61,499 bases of DNA from Dehalococcoidia bacterium (GTDB taxonomy: Bacteria; Chloroflexota; Dehalococcoidia; DSTF01; JACRBR01): contig JAKFYB010000010.1 of assembly GCA_021731085.1 (NCBI GenBank), positions 1 through 61,499 on the forward strand, read 5' to 3'. A model generated the notes under the pieces. That model was not told where the DNA came from, did no database searches, and saw only the letters and a program-made list of their open reading frames with translations. Within the stretch, counting starts at the first letter, position 1. The number at the start of each line of letters is the position of its first letter. A program made the position numbers and the translations under genes. Positions 35,623 to 44,041 of this stretch are shown here, in pieces.

Positions 35623-35769
35623 CTGTCATTCTGAGCGAAGCGAAGACTCTCGTGTGATTGCCAACGCGGACGGATGCGACAGCGCCACCCAGCATGAGGC
35701 GAAGGCGCTGCCGCACGTAGCCTCTGGTGCCTCTCGAACTCGACTCATTGCTTCCTTTCGGAATGACAG
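35623..35769. repeat. MITE-like element with short terminal inverted repeats
   Basis: Begins CTGTCATTC and ends GAATGACAG, perfect 9-bp inverted ends; the next few bases (TGAGCGAAG against CTTTCG) match only partly. About 147 bases, no coding capacity. It fills most of the space between lhr and the divergent lipase gene. Confidence 0.5.
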
Positions 35770-35811
35770 CGCCCCTACCCTGTGCGCTTCCGTCTTGCGA
35801 CACTCATACAT

Positions 35812-36717
35812 ATGAAGACGACCGAAGGCACGTTCCTCACCGACGACGGCACGCAACTGCACGAGCGCGTATGGCTGCCCGATGGCCAACCGAATGCCGC
35901 CGTCCTCATCGTGCATGGCTATGCCGAGCACTCCGGCCGCTACGCATGGGTGGCCGAACAGCTCGTCATGCACGGATACGCCGTCGTCGCCTTCGATCTG
36001 CGTGGGCACGGCAAGTCGGATGGCGAGCGCGTCTACGTTAAGTCGATGAACGAGTACCTTGCCGACGTCGATGCGGCGTTGCTGCGTGTGTTCGAGCATG
36101 TGCCCGGCGTGCCGGTGTACGTGCTGGGACACAGCATGGGCGGCGGGGTGCTGTCGCTGCACGCCTGTGCGCGCATGCCGCGTGACGACGGACGCTTCGA
36201 GCGCTCGCGCATCAAGGGCCTGATCTTCTCCGGCGGCGTCCTGCCCACCGCGCCGAGCATGGCGACGTCCGTCGTATCGCGCATCGCGCTGTTACTCGGG
36301 CGCGTGCTGCCGCGTTGGCGCATGCGCGCTCTCGGCGGCGCTGTTTCGCGCGACCCGATGGTGGTCGCCGATTACGACAATGACCCGCTGAACTACCACG
36401 GCAAGATGCCCGCCGCCCTCATCGCAGCCATGGTTCGCAGCATGAAGTACGTCGATACACACACGCCTGAGATCACGCTGCCACTGCTGATCCTGCACGG
36501 CTCCGCCGACGAACTCACCTCGCCCGACGGCAGCCAGCGCCTGTACGACCGCGCCGGTTCGATCGACAAGACACTGAAGATCTACAACGGCCTCTCCCAC
36601 GAAATCCTCAACGAACCCGAGCGCGCGTTGGTCGTCGAAGACATTGCCATCTGGCTCGACCGGCACGGCGAGAAGCAAGCACCGTCGCCAGCGGCCGTAG
36701 AGACGACCCGCGCGTAG
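35812..36717 (+). CDS. Monoacylglycerol lipase-like alpha/beta hydrolase
   Basis: 301 residues from ATG 35812 (MKTTEGTFLT). Serine hydrolase of the S33/monoglyceride lipase group: LIVHGYAEHSGRY oxyanion segment, DLRGHGKSDGER, GHSMGGG nucleophile elbow, Asp in GSADELTSP and His in NGLSHEILNEP. Releases fatty acids from monoglycerides or lysophospholipids by family. Cytoplasmic. Confidence 0.88.
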   Translation: MKTTEGTFLTDDGTQLHERVWLPDGQPNAAVLIVHGYAEHSGRYAWVAEQLVMHGYAVVAFDLRGHGKSDGERVYVKSMNEYLADVDAALLRVFEHVPGVPVYVLGHSMGGGVLSLHACARMPRDDGRFERSRIKGLIFSGGVLPTAPSMATSVVSRIALLLGRVLPRWRMRALGGAVSRDPMVVADYDNDPLNYHGKMPAALIAAMVRSMKYVDTHTPEITLPLLILHGSADELTSPDGSQRLYDRAGSIDKTLKIYNGLSHEILNEPERALVVEDIAIWLDRHGEKQAPSPAAVETTRA

Positions 36718-36750
36718 TGACAGGTCCAAAGACCTGTCCCCTTCTACAAT

Positions 36751-37857
36751 ATGCACATGACGCCACAATCCACCCACATGCAGCGCGCGCTCGAACTCGC
36801 TGCCAGCGTCCAGGGCGCGACGAGCCCCAATCCCTGGGTGGGCTGTGTGCTTGTGAGCGAGGGCGTCATCGTGGGTGAGGGCGCGACGCAGCCCGTTGGC
36901 GGTCCGCATGCTGAGGCGGTGGCCCTCGCGGCGGCCGGCGAGCGGGCGCGCGGTGCGACCGCCTACGTCACGCTCGAACCCCACAACTTCCACGGCCGTA
37001 CGCCGCCGTGTACCGATGCGCTTATCGCGGCGGGAGTCGCTGTGGTGCATGTGGCGATGCTCGATCCGAATCCGGAGGTGTCCGGCAAGGGGGTCGAGCA
37101 ACTGCGCGCCGTCGGGATCGAAGTCCGCATTGGCGATGGCGGCGCTGAGGCCGCGAAGCTTGTCGAGGCGTACGTGAAGCACCGCGCGACAGGGCTGCCG
37201 TTCGTCACGGTGAAGTTTGCGGCGACGCTGGACGGCAAGATCGCGGCGAGCAGCGGCGACTCGCGCTGGGTCGGTGGAGATGAGGCGCGCGCGTGGTCGC
37301 AGACTCACCGAACGACGATCGACGCGATCATGTGCGGCGTCAACAACGTCATCCTCGACGACCCGCAACTCACCGCGCGCCCGGCCGGCGTCACAACCGA
37401 GCGCCAGCCGCTGCGCATCGTTGCTGACTCGCGGGGACGTACGCCGCTCGACGCGAAGGTGCTGGGTCCCGGTGGCAAGACACTCATCGCTACAACCGAA
37501 GCATCGCCTACGGACTGGCGCAGGGATGTCGAAGCGCGCGGCGCGGAAGTTGCGCTGTTAGCGGCGGACGACGCCGGACGCGTTGACCTGCGCGCGCTCA
37601 TGACGCTGCTCGGCAAGCGCGGCGTGTTGTCACTGCTCATCGAAGGCGGCGGCGTGTTGCACGCGAGCTTCTTCGCGGCGGGACTCGTCGACAAAGTGCG
37701 CGCGATCATCGCGCCGAAGATCATCGGCGGCACGGCCTACCCAGCCGTCGGTGGCCCTGGCGTCGCGCGCATGGCGGACGCGATCACGCTGCGCGATCTC
37801 GAGATCGTGTCGCTGGGGACGAACGTCGCATTCGTCGGCTATCCGGAGCGCTCGTAG
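36751..37857 (+). CDS. ribD: Bifunctional riboflavin biosynthesis protein RibD
   Basis: 368 residues. N-terminal deaminase (1-145) and C-terminal reductase (150-365) catalyse the second and third steps from GTP to riboflavin. Visible motifs: SPNPWVGCV, HAEAVAL (zinc His and catalytic Glu), FVTVKFAATLDGKIA, and IEGGGVLHASFF. Unusual: the zinc segment reads EPHNFHGRTPPC, where the usual sequence is EPCSHxGRTPPC, so the first zinc Cys is His (codon CAC). The second Cys is present. No other rib gene is adjacent. Confidence 0.92.
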   Translation: MHMTPQSTHMQRALELAASVQGATSPNPWVGCVLVSEGVIVGEGATQPVGGPHAEAVALAAAGERARGATAYVTLEPHNFHGRTPPCTDALIAAGVAVVHVAMLDPNPEVSGKGVEQLRAVGIEVRIGDGGAEAAKLVEAYVKHRATGLPFVTVKFAATLDGKIAASSGDSRWVGGDEARAWSQTHRTTIDAIMCGVNNVILDDPQLTARPAGVTTERQPLRIVADSRGRTPLDAKVLGPGGKTLIATTEASPTDWRRDVEARGAEVALLAADDAGRVDLRALMTLLGKRGVLSLLIEGGGVLHASFFAAGLVDKVRAIIAPKIIGGTAYPAVGGPGVARMADAITLRDLEIVSLGTNVAFVGYPERS

Positions 37858-37871
37858 CGTTAAGCCGTCAG

Positions 37872-38318
37872 CTAACTGCGCTTCGAGACGTGCCACAGCA
37901 CCGTCATCGTAGCGACGAGCATGCCCGCTTCGTCCGTCATATCGATGTTGGCCTCGAACTCCGCCTTGCCGTCGCTGTCGAGCCGGGAGCCGATCGCTGC
38001 TGCGTCTTCGGACAGCGTCGCCGTCGCCGTGATCGCGCCCTTGCCGAGCCGTTTGTACGAAATCTCGGCGCCCTTCGCGAGTGGTGTCATGCCCGCCATC
38101 TTGTCGGCCAGCGCACCGGTCATCGCCGCACCGGATGCCGTCTCGCCAGCGGCGAACAGACCGGCCGCATGCTGCGACTTCACGTGGTTCAGGATCTCCG
38201 GCTTGTCCGGCAGCCGCACGACGCCGCGCCCCGGGCCCACCTCCACGATCTCCAGTCCCAGGTACTTCACCATCGGCACAGCGTTACCCAGCGCCGCCCG
38301 CAACATCTCATAATCCAC
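37872..38318 (-). CDS. Hotdog-fold thioesterase-like protein (DUF4442 type)
   Basis: 148 residues from GTG 38318, with GGAGG nine bases upstream. Single hotdog domain: MVKYLGLEIVEVGPGRGVVRLP, ILNHVKSQHAAGLFAAGETASGAAM (active-site helix) and EISYKRLGKG. Likely hydrolyses acyl-CoA thioesters; substrate unknown. Its end lies 15 bases from the convergent ribD. Confidence 0.8.
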   Translation of the reverse strand: MDYEMLRAALGNAVPMVKYLGLEIVEVGPGRGVVRLPDKPEILNHVKSQHAAGLFAAGETASGAAMTGALADKMAGMTPLAKGAEISYKRLGKGAITATATLSEDAAAIGSRLDSDGKAEFEANIDMTDEAGMLVATMTVLWHVSKRS

Positions 38319-38555
38319 GTGGTCACTCCTCCATCGATGTCCGTGTTCGGCCTCAGGATGACGGGAAGCGCCGCTTCGAGCGAGGGTGACGGCCGCTCAG
38401 AACGCGCCTGCTTGCAAGATCGTCAAGATCGCGCCGCTCCGCCGCCCCGAGACGCGACACGCATTCGCGCGCCTATTCCCCAACGGCCAACCGCAAACTA
38501 GACTGAAACGAACATTCCACATCCCGACGGGAACACATACAGAAGGAGTCGACCC

Positions 38556-39065
38556 ATGTTCCGCACCCTCATCGACAACGGCTTGCGCTCCGGCCTCCGC
38601 AGCCTAGAGCGCGTTTCAGCGCCCGCGACCGCGCACGCGCACTGCGACATCCCCTGTGGCATCTATGACCCGCACCTGATGCAGATCGCCGCGCTCAGCG
38701 TCGTCCGCATGAACCAACTCATCGATGCGCTGGGCGACGACGCGGCGAAGACGAAGTCCAGCCTCTCTCGCTACATCACGGTGAAGGAAGAGCACGCCGA
38801 GATCGTCAAGCGCGAGACGCGCATCATCTGGGGCGACTACTTCAAGCCCGACCACCTCGAGAAGTTCCCCGACCTCCACCAGGTGACGTGGGACATCATG
38901 AAGCTCGCCGGCAAGAACAAGCAGGAAGTCAACGCCGGCGCCGCGGACGAGCTGCTCGCCGCGACACAGAAGTTCGCCGAAATGTTCTGGGCATCGAAGG
39001 GCGTCGCCACGAAGAAGGCGCCATCGAACCAGGCCGTCGGCGGCGAACTCGTCGTCCCGGCGTAA
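38556..39065 (+). CDS. sodN: Nickel superoxide dismutase
   Basis: 169 residues, AAGGAG eight bases before the ATG. Converts superoxide to peroxide and oxygen with a nickel centre. The mature enzyme should begin at His29 (HCDIPCGIYDP), the nickel hook that binds metal through the N-terminal amine, His and two Cys. The 28-residue leader (MFRTLIDNGLRSGLRS..., ending AHA) must be cleaved to expose it. The mature part of about 140 residues is slightly longer than usual (about 117) because of a C-terminal extension after MFWASKG. Followed by its maturation protease. Confidence 0.95.
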   Translation: MFRTLIDNGLRSGLRSLERVSAPATAHAHCDIPCGIYDPHLMQIAALSVVRMNQLIDALGDDAAKTKSSLSRYITVKEEHAEIVKRETRIIWGDYFKPDHLEKFPDLHQVTWDIMKLAGKNKQEVNAGAADELLAATQKFAEMFWASKGVATKKAPSNQAVGGELVVPA

Positions 39066-39151
39066 GCAGGAGACGCGCGCTCGTCACCGCATGACAGGAG
39101 GACAGGCGCCCTCGCCCGTCGCAGCGAGCGGTGATCACGATCCCTGAACAC

Positions 39152-39176
39152 GGAGCGCGGGCTTTTCAGCCCGCGC
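39152..39176. repeat. REP-like palindrome between sodN and sodX
   Basis: GGAGCGCGGGCTTTTCAGCC followed by CGCGC. Same core as at 27074, 44006 and in the tandem repeat. It argues that sodX starts downstream of it. Confidence 0.75.
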
Positions 39177-39187
39177 GTTCAGCCCGG

Positions 39188-39598
39188 GTGCAACGACCAA
39201 TTCTGAACAACAAACGGCCCCTGCTGACAGCGATAACACTCGCCGCGGCGGGGGCCGTTGCCGTACTCATCGCACAACGCGGCTGGCCACTGCGGCGTTT
39301 CGCCGTCGAAGGCGACAGCATGCTGCCCGCGTACGCACCGGGCGACCGCGTGCTCGTGTACACATGGGCATATGGCCACCGCGAGCCCGCGATCGGCGAC
39401 GTCGTCGTCCTCCGTGATCCCGAAATGTCAGCGCGCTGGCTCGTGAAGCGCGTCGCCGCAGCGCCGGACATCGATGGCCGCGTGACCGTGCTTGGCGACC
39501 ACGCCGGTTCGAGCAGGGATTCGCGCGCGTTCGGGGCGGTCGATGCGTCGGCGATTGTCGGGCGCGTCGTGTGGTCGTCGGGCGATAGTTCACGCTAA
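39188..39598 (+). CDS. sodX: Nickel SOD maturation protease (S26 signal-peptidase family)
   Basis: 136 residues from GTG 39188. The open frame continues to GTG 39131, but that stretch is the REP-like palindrome and has no ribosome-binding site, so the shorter start is preferred with modest confidence. One N-terminal membrane span (LLTAITLAAAGAVAVLIA), then an S26-type serine protease: catalytic Ser in VEGDSMLPAYAPGDRVLV and Lys in WLVKRVAAAP. It should remove the sodN leader. Overlaps the convergent argB by three bases. Confidence 0.85.
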   Translation: MQRPILNNKRPLLTAITLAAAGAVAVLIAQRGWPLRRFAVEGDSMLPAYAPGDRVLVYTWAYGHREPAIGDVVVLRDPEMSARWLVKRVAAAPDIDGRVTVLGDHAGSSRDSRAFGAVDASAIVGRVVWSSGDSSR

Positions 39599-40365
39599 AC
39601 GACGGTTGTCCCTTGATCCTCACCGGCGAGCACGCGGGCCAGCGCCCCCTCTTGCGTGCCATCGACGATGCGCGTCGCGACGCCGGCCGCCGCGGCCTTC
39701 ATCGCCGCCTCGAGCTTCGGGATCATGCCGCCAGCCGCGACGCCGGACGTGATCAGCTCGCGCGTTTCGTCCGCCGTGAGCGACGCCAGCAATTGCTTCT
39801 GCTCGTCGAGCACGCCCTCCACATCCGTCAGAAAGACCAGCCGCTCGGCCTTGAGCGCCGCGGCGATCTCGCCCGCTGCCGTGTCGGCGTTCGTGTTCAG
39901 CAGTTGGCCCGCCTCAGCATCGATCGCGATGGGCGCGATGACGGGCAGGTGCCCGAACCGCAGCAGCTCCTCGATTGCGTACGGATTCACGCGCACGACC
40001 TGGCCGACGAAGCCAAGCTCGTCGTCGTATCGGCGCGCCTGCAGGATCAGGCTGTCCGCACCGCTGATGCCGATCGCCGGCGCGCCCATCGCGCTGAGCT
40101 GGGCGACGAGCGTCTTGTTGACGATGCCCGCGAGCACGGCGACCACCACATCGAGCGATGCCTCGTCAGTGACACGCAGACCGCGCACGAACCGCGCTTC
40201 GATACCCGCACGCTGGAGCCATGCGCTGATCGCCGCCCCACCACCATGTACGACGACGATGTTCTGGCCGTCACGCCGCGCCGCCGCAATATCACGCAAC
40301 GAAGTATCGTGCGCCCCAAGCGTTGATCCGCCGAGTTTGATCACCGTAGGTTGTGTCGTCGCCAT
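39595..40365 (-). CDS. argB: Acetylglutamate kinase
   Basis: 256 residues from ATG 40365 (a TTG 12 bases upstream is possible). Second enzyme of arginine synthesis: phosphorylates N-acetylglutamate. Amino-acid-kinase fold: VIKLGGSTLG, VVVHGGG, GISGAD, LNTNADTAAGEIA and TDVEGVLDE. Last gene of argC-argJ-argB; the order matches the pathway plus transacetylase. Confidence 0.94.
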   Translation of the reverse strand: MATTQPTVIKLGGSTLGAHDTSLRDIAAARRDGQNIVVVHGGGAAISAWLQRAGIEARFVRGLRVTDEASLDVVVAVLAGIVNKTLVAQLSAMGAPAIGISGADSLILQARRYDDELGFVGQVVRVNPYAIEELLRFGHLPVIAPIAIDAEAGQLLNTNADTAAGEIAAALKAERLVFLTDVEGVLDEQKQLLASLTADETRELITSGVAAGGMIPKLEAAMKAAAAGVATRIVDGTQEGALARVLAGEDQGTTVV

Positions 40366-40407
40366 GCCGAAGGCCAACCCCTTGTTTGCTGTCTGCTGCC
40401 TGCTGTC

Positions 40408-41742
40408 CTACGTCGTGTAATCCGCGTTGATGTGCACGTACTCCGGCGTGAGGTCGCAGCCCCAGGCCGTCGCCGACGCTTTGCCCGCGCCCAGATCTAC
40501 GCGCAGGACAACGTGTTCGCGCCGCAGCTCGTCGCTGGCCGCCTGGCGGTCGAAGTCCACGATGCCGCGATTGTACACCTGCACGCCGCCCACCCATGCG
40601 CGCGCCTTGTCGAGATTGATGCGCGCGTAGGAGCGGCCGATAGCCATCAGCAGGCGGCCCCAGTTCGGATCGTTGCCATGGACGGCGCTCTTCATTAGCG
40701 GCGACGCCGTGACGGTTCTTGCGGCGGCGCGCGCGTCTTTCATCGTGGCCGCGCCGTCGATGCGCACTTCGATCAGCTTCTCTGCGCCCTCGCCGTCGCG
40801 CGCAATCATCTTCGCCATCTCGATGCACACGTATGTGAGCGCGCGCTGGAACGCCGCCGCGCCCGCGCTCGAAGCCGTGATCGCCGGACCACCGGCCGCG
40901 CCGTTCGCGAAGATGGCCGTCGTGTCGCTGGTGCTCGTGTCGCCGTCCACGCTCATCATGTTCAGCGAGACGTCGACTGCGGACTTCAGCGTCGCGCGCA
41001 GAAGGCGCTTCTCGACGGCGGCATCAGTCGTGATGAAGCAAAACATTGTCGCCATGTCCGGATGGATCATGCCGGAGCCCTTCGCCGTCGCACCGATTCG
41101 GTACTCGCGCCCACCCGCGCGAAAGCTCACGGCGAGCGACTTCGGGTGGGTGTCCGTCGTCATGATCGCGCGAGCGAATAACGGTCCGTTATCGGACGAG
41201 AGGTCGATCGTCGGAAGTGTTGCGGCGATCTTGTCAATCGGCAGCGTGCGCCCGATGACTCCAGTGCTGCCGACGAGCAGTTCGGTGCCTTCGCAGCCGA
41301 GCGCCTTTCCAGCGATGACGCACATGCGGCGCGCGTCGGCCTCGCCACCCTTGCCGGTTCCGACGTTGGCGATGCCTGAGTTGATGACGACGCCTCGAGC
41401 ATTGCCGTCCTTCGCGTGCAGCCGCGAGACGATGACCGGCGCGCCGGGCACGGTGCTCTGTGTAAACGCGGATGCGCAATTCGCTGGCGTCGCCGACCCG
41501 AGTATGCCGACGTCGAGCGGGGCCGCGCCGAGCGTCTTGATGCCCGCGTATGCCGCACCCGCGACGAAGCCCTTAGGCGAGGTCACGCTTCCGCGATCGA
41601 TCAGCGTGATGCCGCGAGGTGGCGTCGCTGGCGGAAGGCGGTGGTGTTCGTACGCGGGCAGCGGCTCGAATGCTTCGCCTGTAGTTACTGCGGCAGTCGA
41701 TTGATTGGTCTTGCGGCGGGATGCTCGTGAAACAGCGGCCAT
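40408..41742 (-). CDS. argJ: Glutamate N-acetyltransferase / amino-acid acetyltransferase
   Basis: 444 residues. Recycles acetyl from acetylornithine to glutamate, completing the cyclic arginine pathway. The self-cleaving site is in KGSGMIHPDMATM: cleavage before the Thr of MAT gives the new nucleophile. VQVYNRGIVDFDRQAAS and the ending EYVHINADYTT are typical. The first 30 residues are a low-conservation extension. A stutter-like sequence separates it from argB. Confidence 0.94.
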   Translation of the reverse strand: MAAVSRASRRKTNQSTAAVTTGEAFEPLPAYEHHRLPPATPPRGITLIDRGSVTSPKGFVAGAAYAGIKTLGAAPLDVGILGSATPANCASAFTQSTVPGAPVIVSRLHAKDGNARGVVINSGIANVGTGKGGEADARRMCVIAGKALGCEGTELLVGSTGVIGRTLPIDKIAATLPTIDLSSDNGPLFARAIMTTDTHPKSLAVSFRAGGREYRIGATAKGSGMIHPDMATMFCFITTDAAVEKRLLRATLKSAVDVSLNMMSVDGDTSTSDTTAIFANGAAGGPAITASSAGAAAFQRALTYVCIEMAKMIARDGEGAEKLIEVRIDGAATMKDARAAARTVTASPLMKSAVHGNDPNWGRLLMAIGRSYARINLDKARAWVGGVQVYNRGIVDFDRQAASDELRREHVVLRVDLGAGKASATAWGCDLTPEYVHINADYTT

Positions 41743-41794
41743 GTGGGTCGCGATCCCTTCTGTGAAAATCTGTGTATCTGTGGTTCCGACGCGA

Positions 41795-42841
41795 TCAGGG
41801 GAATAATCCCAACGTACGAAGGCCGGCGTCCTCGTCGTAGCCGCGCATCAGGTTCATGCACTGCACCATCGCGCCCGCTGCCCCTTTACCGAGGTTGTCG
41901 AGCGCCGACGTGACGACAATCTTGCCCGTTTGCAGGTTTACCGACGGGTGGACGACGCAGAAGTTCGTGCCGGCGACAGCCTTCGTCGATGGCGGCGCGT
42001 CCGACACGCGTACGAACGGCGCGTCTGCGTAGAAGTCGCGGTACATCTGCATGATCTCCACACGGTCGATCGAAACGCCGACGAGCGCATCGGCATAGCA
42101 GGTCGAGAGGATGCCGCGCGTCATCGGGATGTAGTGCGGCGTGAACGTCACGGTCACGGGTTCAGTCTTGCGTCCGCGCACGAACGTCAACTCCTGCAGC
42201 ATCTCCGGCACATGCCGGTGCCCGTCGAGCCCGTACGGCGAGACGTTCTCGTCGGCTTCAGAGAAGTGCACGGGGAGAGCGAAGGCCCGACCTGCTCCCG
42301 ACAGCCCGGTCTTGGTGTCGGCGATGACGCTGTGCTCGATGAGACCCGCCGCAAAGAGCGGCGCGAGCGCAAGAATTACGCCCGTCGAGTGACAACCGGG
42401 GCCGGCGGCGAGCTTCGTAATGCGGATGGCGTCCCGATGGAGCTCCGGCAGGCCGAACACTGATTGCGCGACCAGTGCCGGCGCCGGATGCGTGGTCTTG
42501 TAGGTCGCCTCATACACAGGAACATCCTGCAACCGGAAGTCAGCGCTGCCATCGACGACGGGTATGCCGGCCTGGATGATCGGCGCAAGCGTCTCGGCCG
42601 CAGCCGCGTGCGGCAACGCGGAAAACACGATGTCGCAACCCTCAGGCAGCGTCTCGGTGACCGGTAGGTCGAGCGCGAACAGGTGCGGGAACACTTCCGG
42701 CAGCCGCTTGCCCGCCATCGAACGTCCGGTCACGCCAACGATGCGCACGTACGGGTGGTTGTAGAGCAGGCGCGCCGTCTCGGCGCCGACATAGCCGGTG
42801 ACATTGAGAATGCCGACGTTGGTGATCTTGGTGCTCGTCAT
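41795..42841 (-). CDS. argC: N-acetyl-gamma-glutamyl-phosphate reductase
   Basis: 348 residues. NADP-dependent reduction, third step of arginine synthesis. N-terminal Rossmann VGILNVTGYVGAE; active-site Cys in AAGPGCHSTG (usual NPGC); HYIPMTRGILSTCY and the ending HPSVNLQTGK...DNLGKGAAGAMVQ. First gene of the arg cluster; 52 bases separate it from argJ. argD and argF are not in the window. Confidence 0.94.
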   Translation of the reverse strand: MTSTKITNVGILNVTGYVGAETARLLYNHPYVRIVGVTGRSMAGKRLPEVFPHLFALDLPVTETLPEGCDIVFSALPHAAAAETLAPIIQAGIPVVDGSADFRLQDVPVYEATYKTTHPAPALVAQSVFGLPELHRDAIRITKLAAGPGCHSTGVILALAPLFAAGLIEHSVIADTKTGLSGAGRAFALPVHFSEADENVSPYGLDGHRHVPEMLQELTFVRGRKTEPVTVTFTPHYIPMTRGILSTCYADALVGVSIDRVEIMQMYRDFYADAPFVRVSDAPPSTKAVAGTNFCVVHPSVNLQTGKIVVTSALDNLGKGAAGAMVQCMNLMRGYDEDAGLRTLGLFP

Positions 42842-42900
42842 ATCGTAGTCCTGTCCAGAAGCGGAAGTATATCGGTCACTTCGCTCGCCTCATGTCAACG

Positions 42901-42927
42901 AAAAAGGCCGGCTGTTTGGCCGGCCTT
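42901..42927 (-). terminator. Rho-independent terminator
   Basis: Arms 42919-42927 and 42904-42912 (AAGGCCGGC with complement), 6-base loop, followed on the minus strand by TTTTTCG. It ends the small membrane-protein gene at 42951 and separates it from argC. Confidence 0.85.
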
Positions 42928-42950
42928 GCTTGCTCTCACGTGTCCGACGC

Positions 42951-43160
42951 TTAGTCGTCGGAAGGCGGTTCGATGGGCGTGGTGAGGAGGGCGCGGCCGA
43001 TCCAGAAGGCGATGTAGAGGACGCCCAGCGTGCCAGCCAGAACCGGCATCGCGAGCGCCATGTAGCTACGACGCAGGATGCCGATCGTGAAGAACAGCCC
43101 CGCGAAGGCGCTGACTGCGCAGATGATCATGCCGGCGGTGCGTGAGCGTTCGGCTCCCAT
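42951..43160 (-). CDS. Small two-span membrane protein
   Basis: 69 residues, AGGAG nine bases before ATG 43160. Two hydrophobic segments (MIICAVSAFAGLFFTIGIL and MALAMPVLAGTLGVLYIAFWI) with short tails; C-terminal acidic end. No recognised family. The terminator and ribosome site support it as real. Confidence 0.75.
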   Translation of the reverse strand: MGAERSRTAGMIICAVSAFAGLFFTIGILRRSYMALAMPVLAGTLGVLYIAFWIGRALLTTPIEPPSDD

Positions 43161-43366
43161 GGTCGTGTTCTCCTGGTGGCGGCGGGTCGTACCTGTTTAT
43201 ACCAGAAGAAGCGACGAAGTGAGAGGCGATCCATGCCCCTCGCACGCAGCGAGCTTCCTGAGTTGGACTTCTGGTTGCCCGTCCCTCTAGCGTCGCACAT
43301 AATCCACATGAGCGCCGGTTGCGGCGTCTTTTCATCTTCTATAGAGAAGTTGGCGGGAGCACGACA

Positions 43367-43966
43367 GTGACGACGGTTATCGGCCTGACGGGCGGCATCG
43401 CCAGCGGCAAATCTGTCGTGAGCGGCATGCTGGCCGAGCGCGGCGCTCTCATCATCGACGCCGACAAGGTCGGGCACGAAGCCTACGCGCCCGGCAACGA
43501 ATGCTACTCCGCCGTCGTTCAGGCGTTCGGACCGGAGATCGTCGCCGCCGACGGATCGATCGACCGCAAGGCGCTGGGCGGAAAGGTGTTCGGCAACCCG
43601 GAGGAACGCAAGCGCCTCGAGGGCATCGTCTGGCCCTGGATGAAGGACACGATGGCCGAGCGTCTCAATGCGATCCGCAAGCAAGGCACGCCGGTCGTCG
43701 TGCTCGAAGCGGCCGTACTGATCGAAGCCGACTGGATCCCGATCACCGACGAAGTGTGGGTGGTCATCGTACCGCCGGAGCTTGCGCGCGAACGTGTGAT
43801 GAAGCGCAACGGGCTAAGCGCGGAGGACGCAGACGCGCGCATCAATGCGCAGCTCACAAACGACGAACGCAAGAAGCACGCGAAAGTCGTGATCGAAAAC
43901 ACGGGCACGCTGGAAGAGCTCGACGTGAAGGTCGGCGCGGCGTGGGAGAAACTGACGGCGAGCTAG
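43367..43966 (+). CDS. coaE: Dephospho-CoA kinase
   Basis: 199 residues from GTG 43367, after GGGAG. Last step of CoA synthesis. P-loop GLTGGIASGKS, then DADKVGHEAY, substrate-binding EAAVLIEADW and VIENTGTLEEL. Normal length (about 200). Starts in a short interval with no other feature. Confidence 0.93.
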   Translation: MTTVIGLTGGIASGKSVVSGMLAERGALIIDADKVGHEAYAPGNECYSAVVQAFGPEIVAADGSIDRKALGGKVFGNPEERKRLEGIVWPWMKDTMAERLNAIRKQGTPVVVLEAAVLIEADWIPITDEVWVVIVPPELARERVMKRNGLSAEDADARINAQLTNDERKKHAKVVIENTGTLEELDVKVGAAWEKLTAS

Positions 43967-44005
43967 GTACATATCCGGAGCGCGGCAGTTCAAGCTGTGT
44001 TTCCA

Positions 44006-44028
44006 GAGCGCGGGCTTTCAGCCCGCGG
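44006..44028. repeat. REP-like palindrome before the AAA ATPase gene
   Basis: GAGCGCGGGCTTTCAGCCCG then CGG. It lies 14 bases before the ATG of the next gene, so it may overlap its 5' untranslated region. Confidence 0.7.
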
Positions 44029-44041
44029 TTGGAGGACGTAG

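Noticed and set aside
39131-39187. N-terminal extension of sodX
   Set aside because: The codons are the REP-like palindrome, and no ribosome site precedes GTG 39131.
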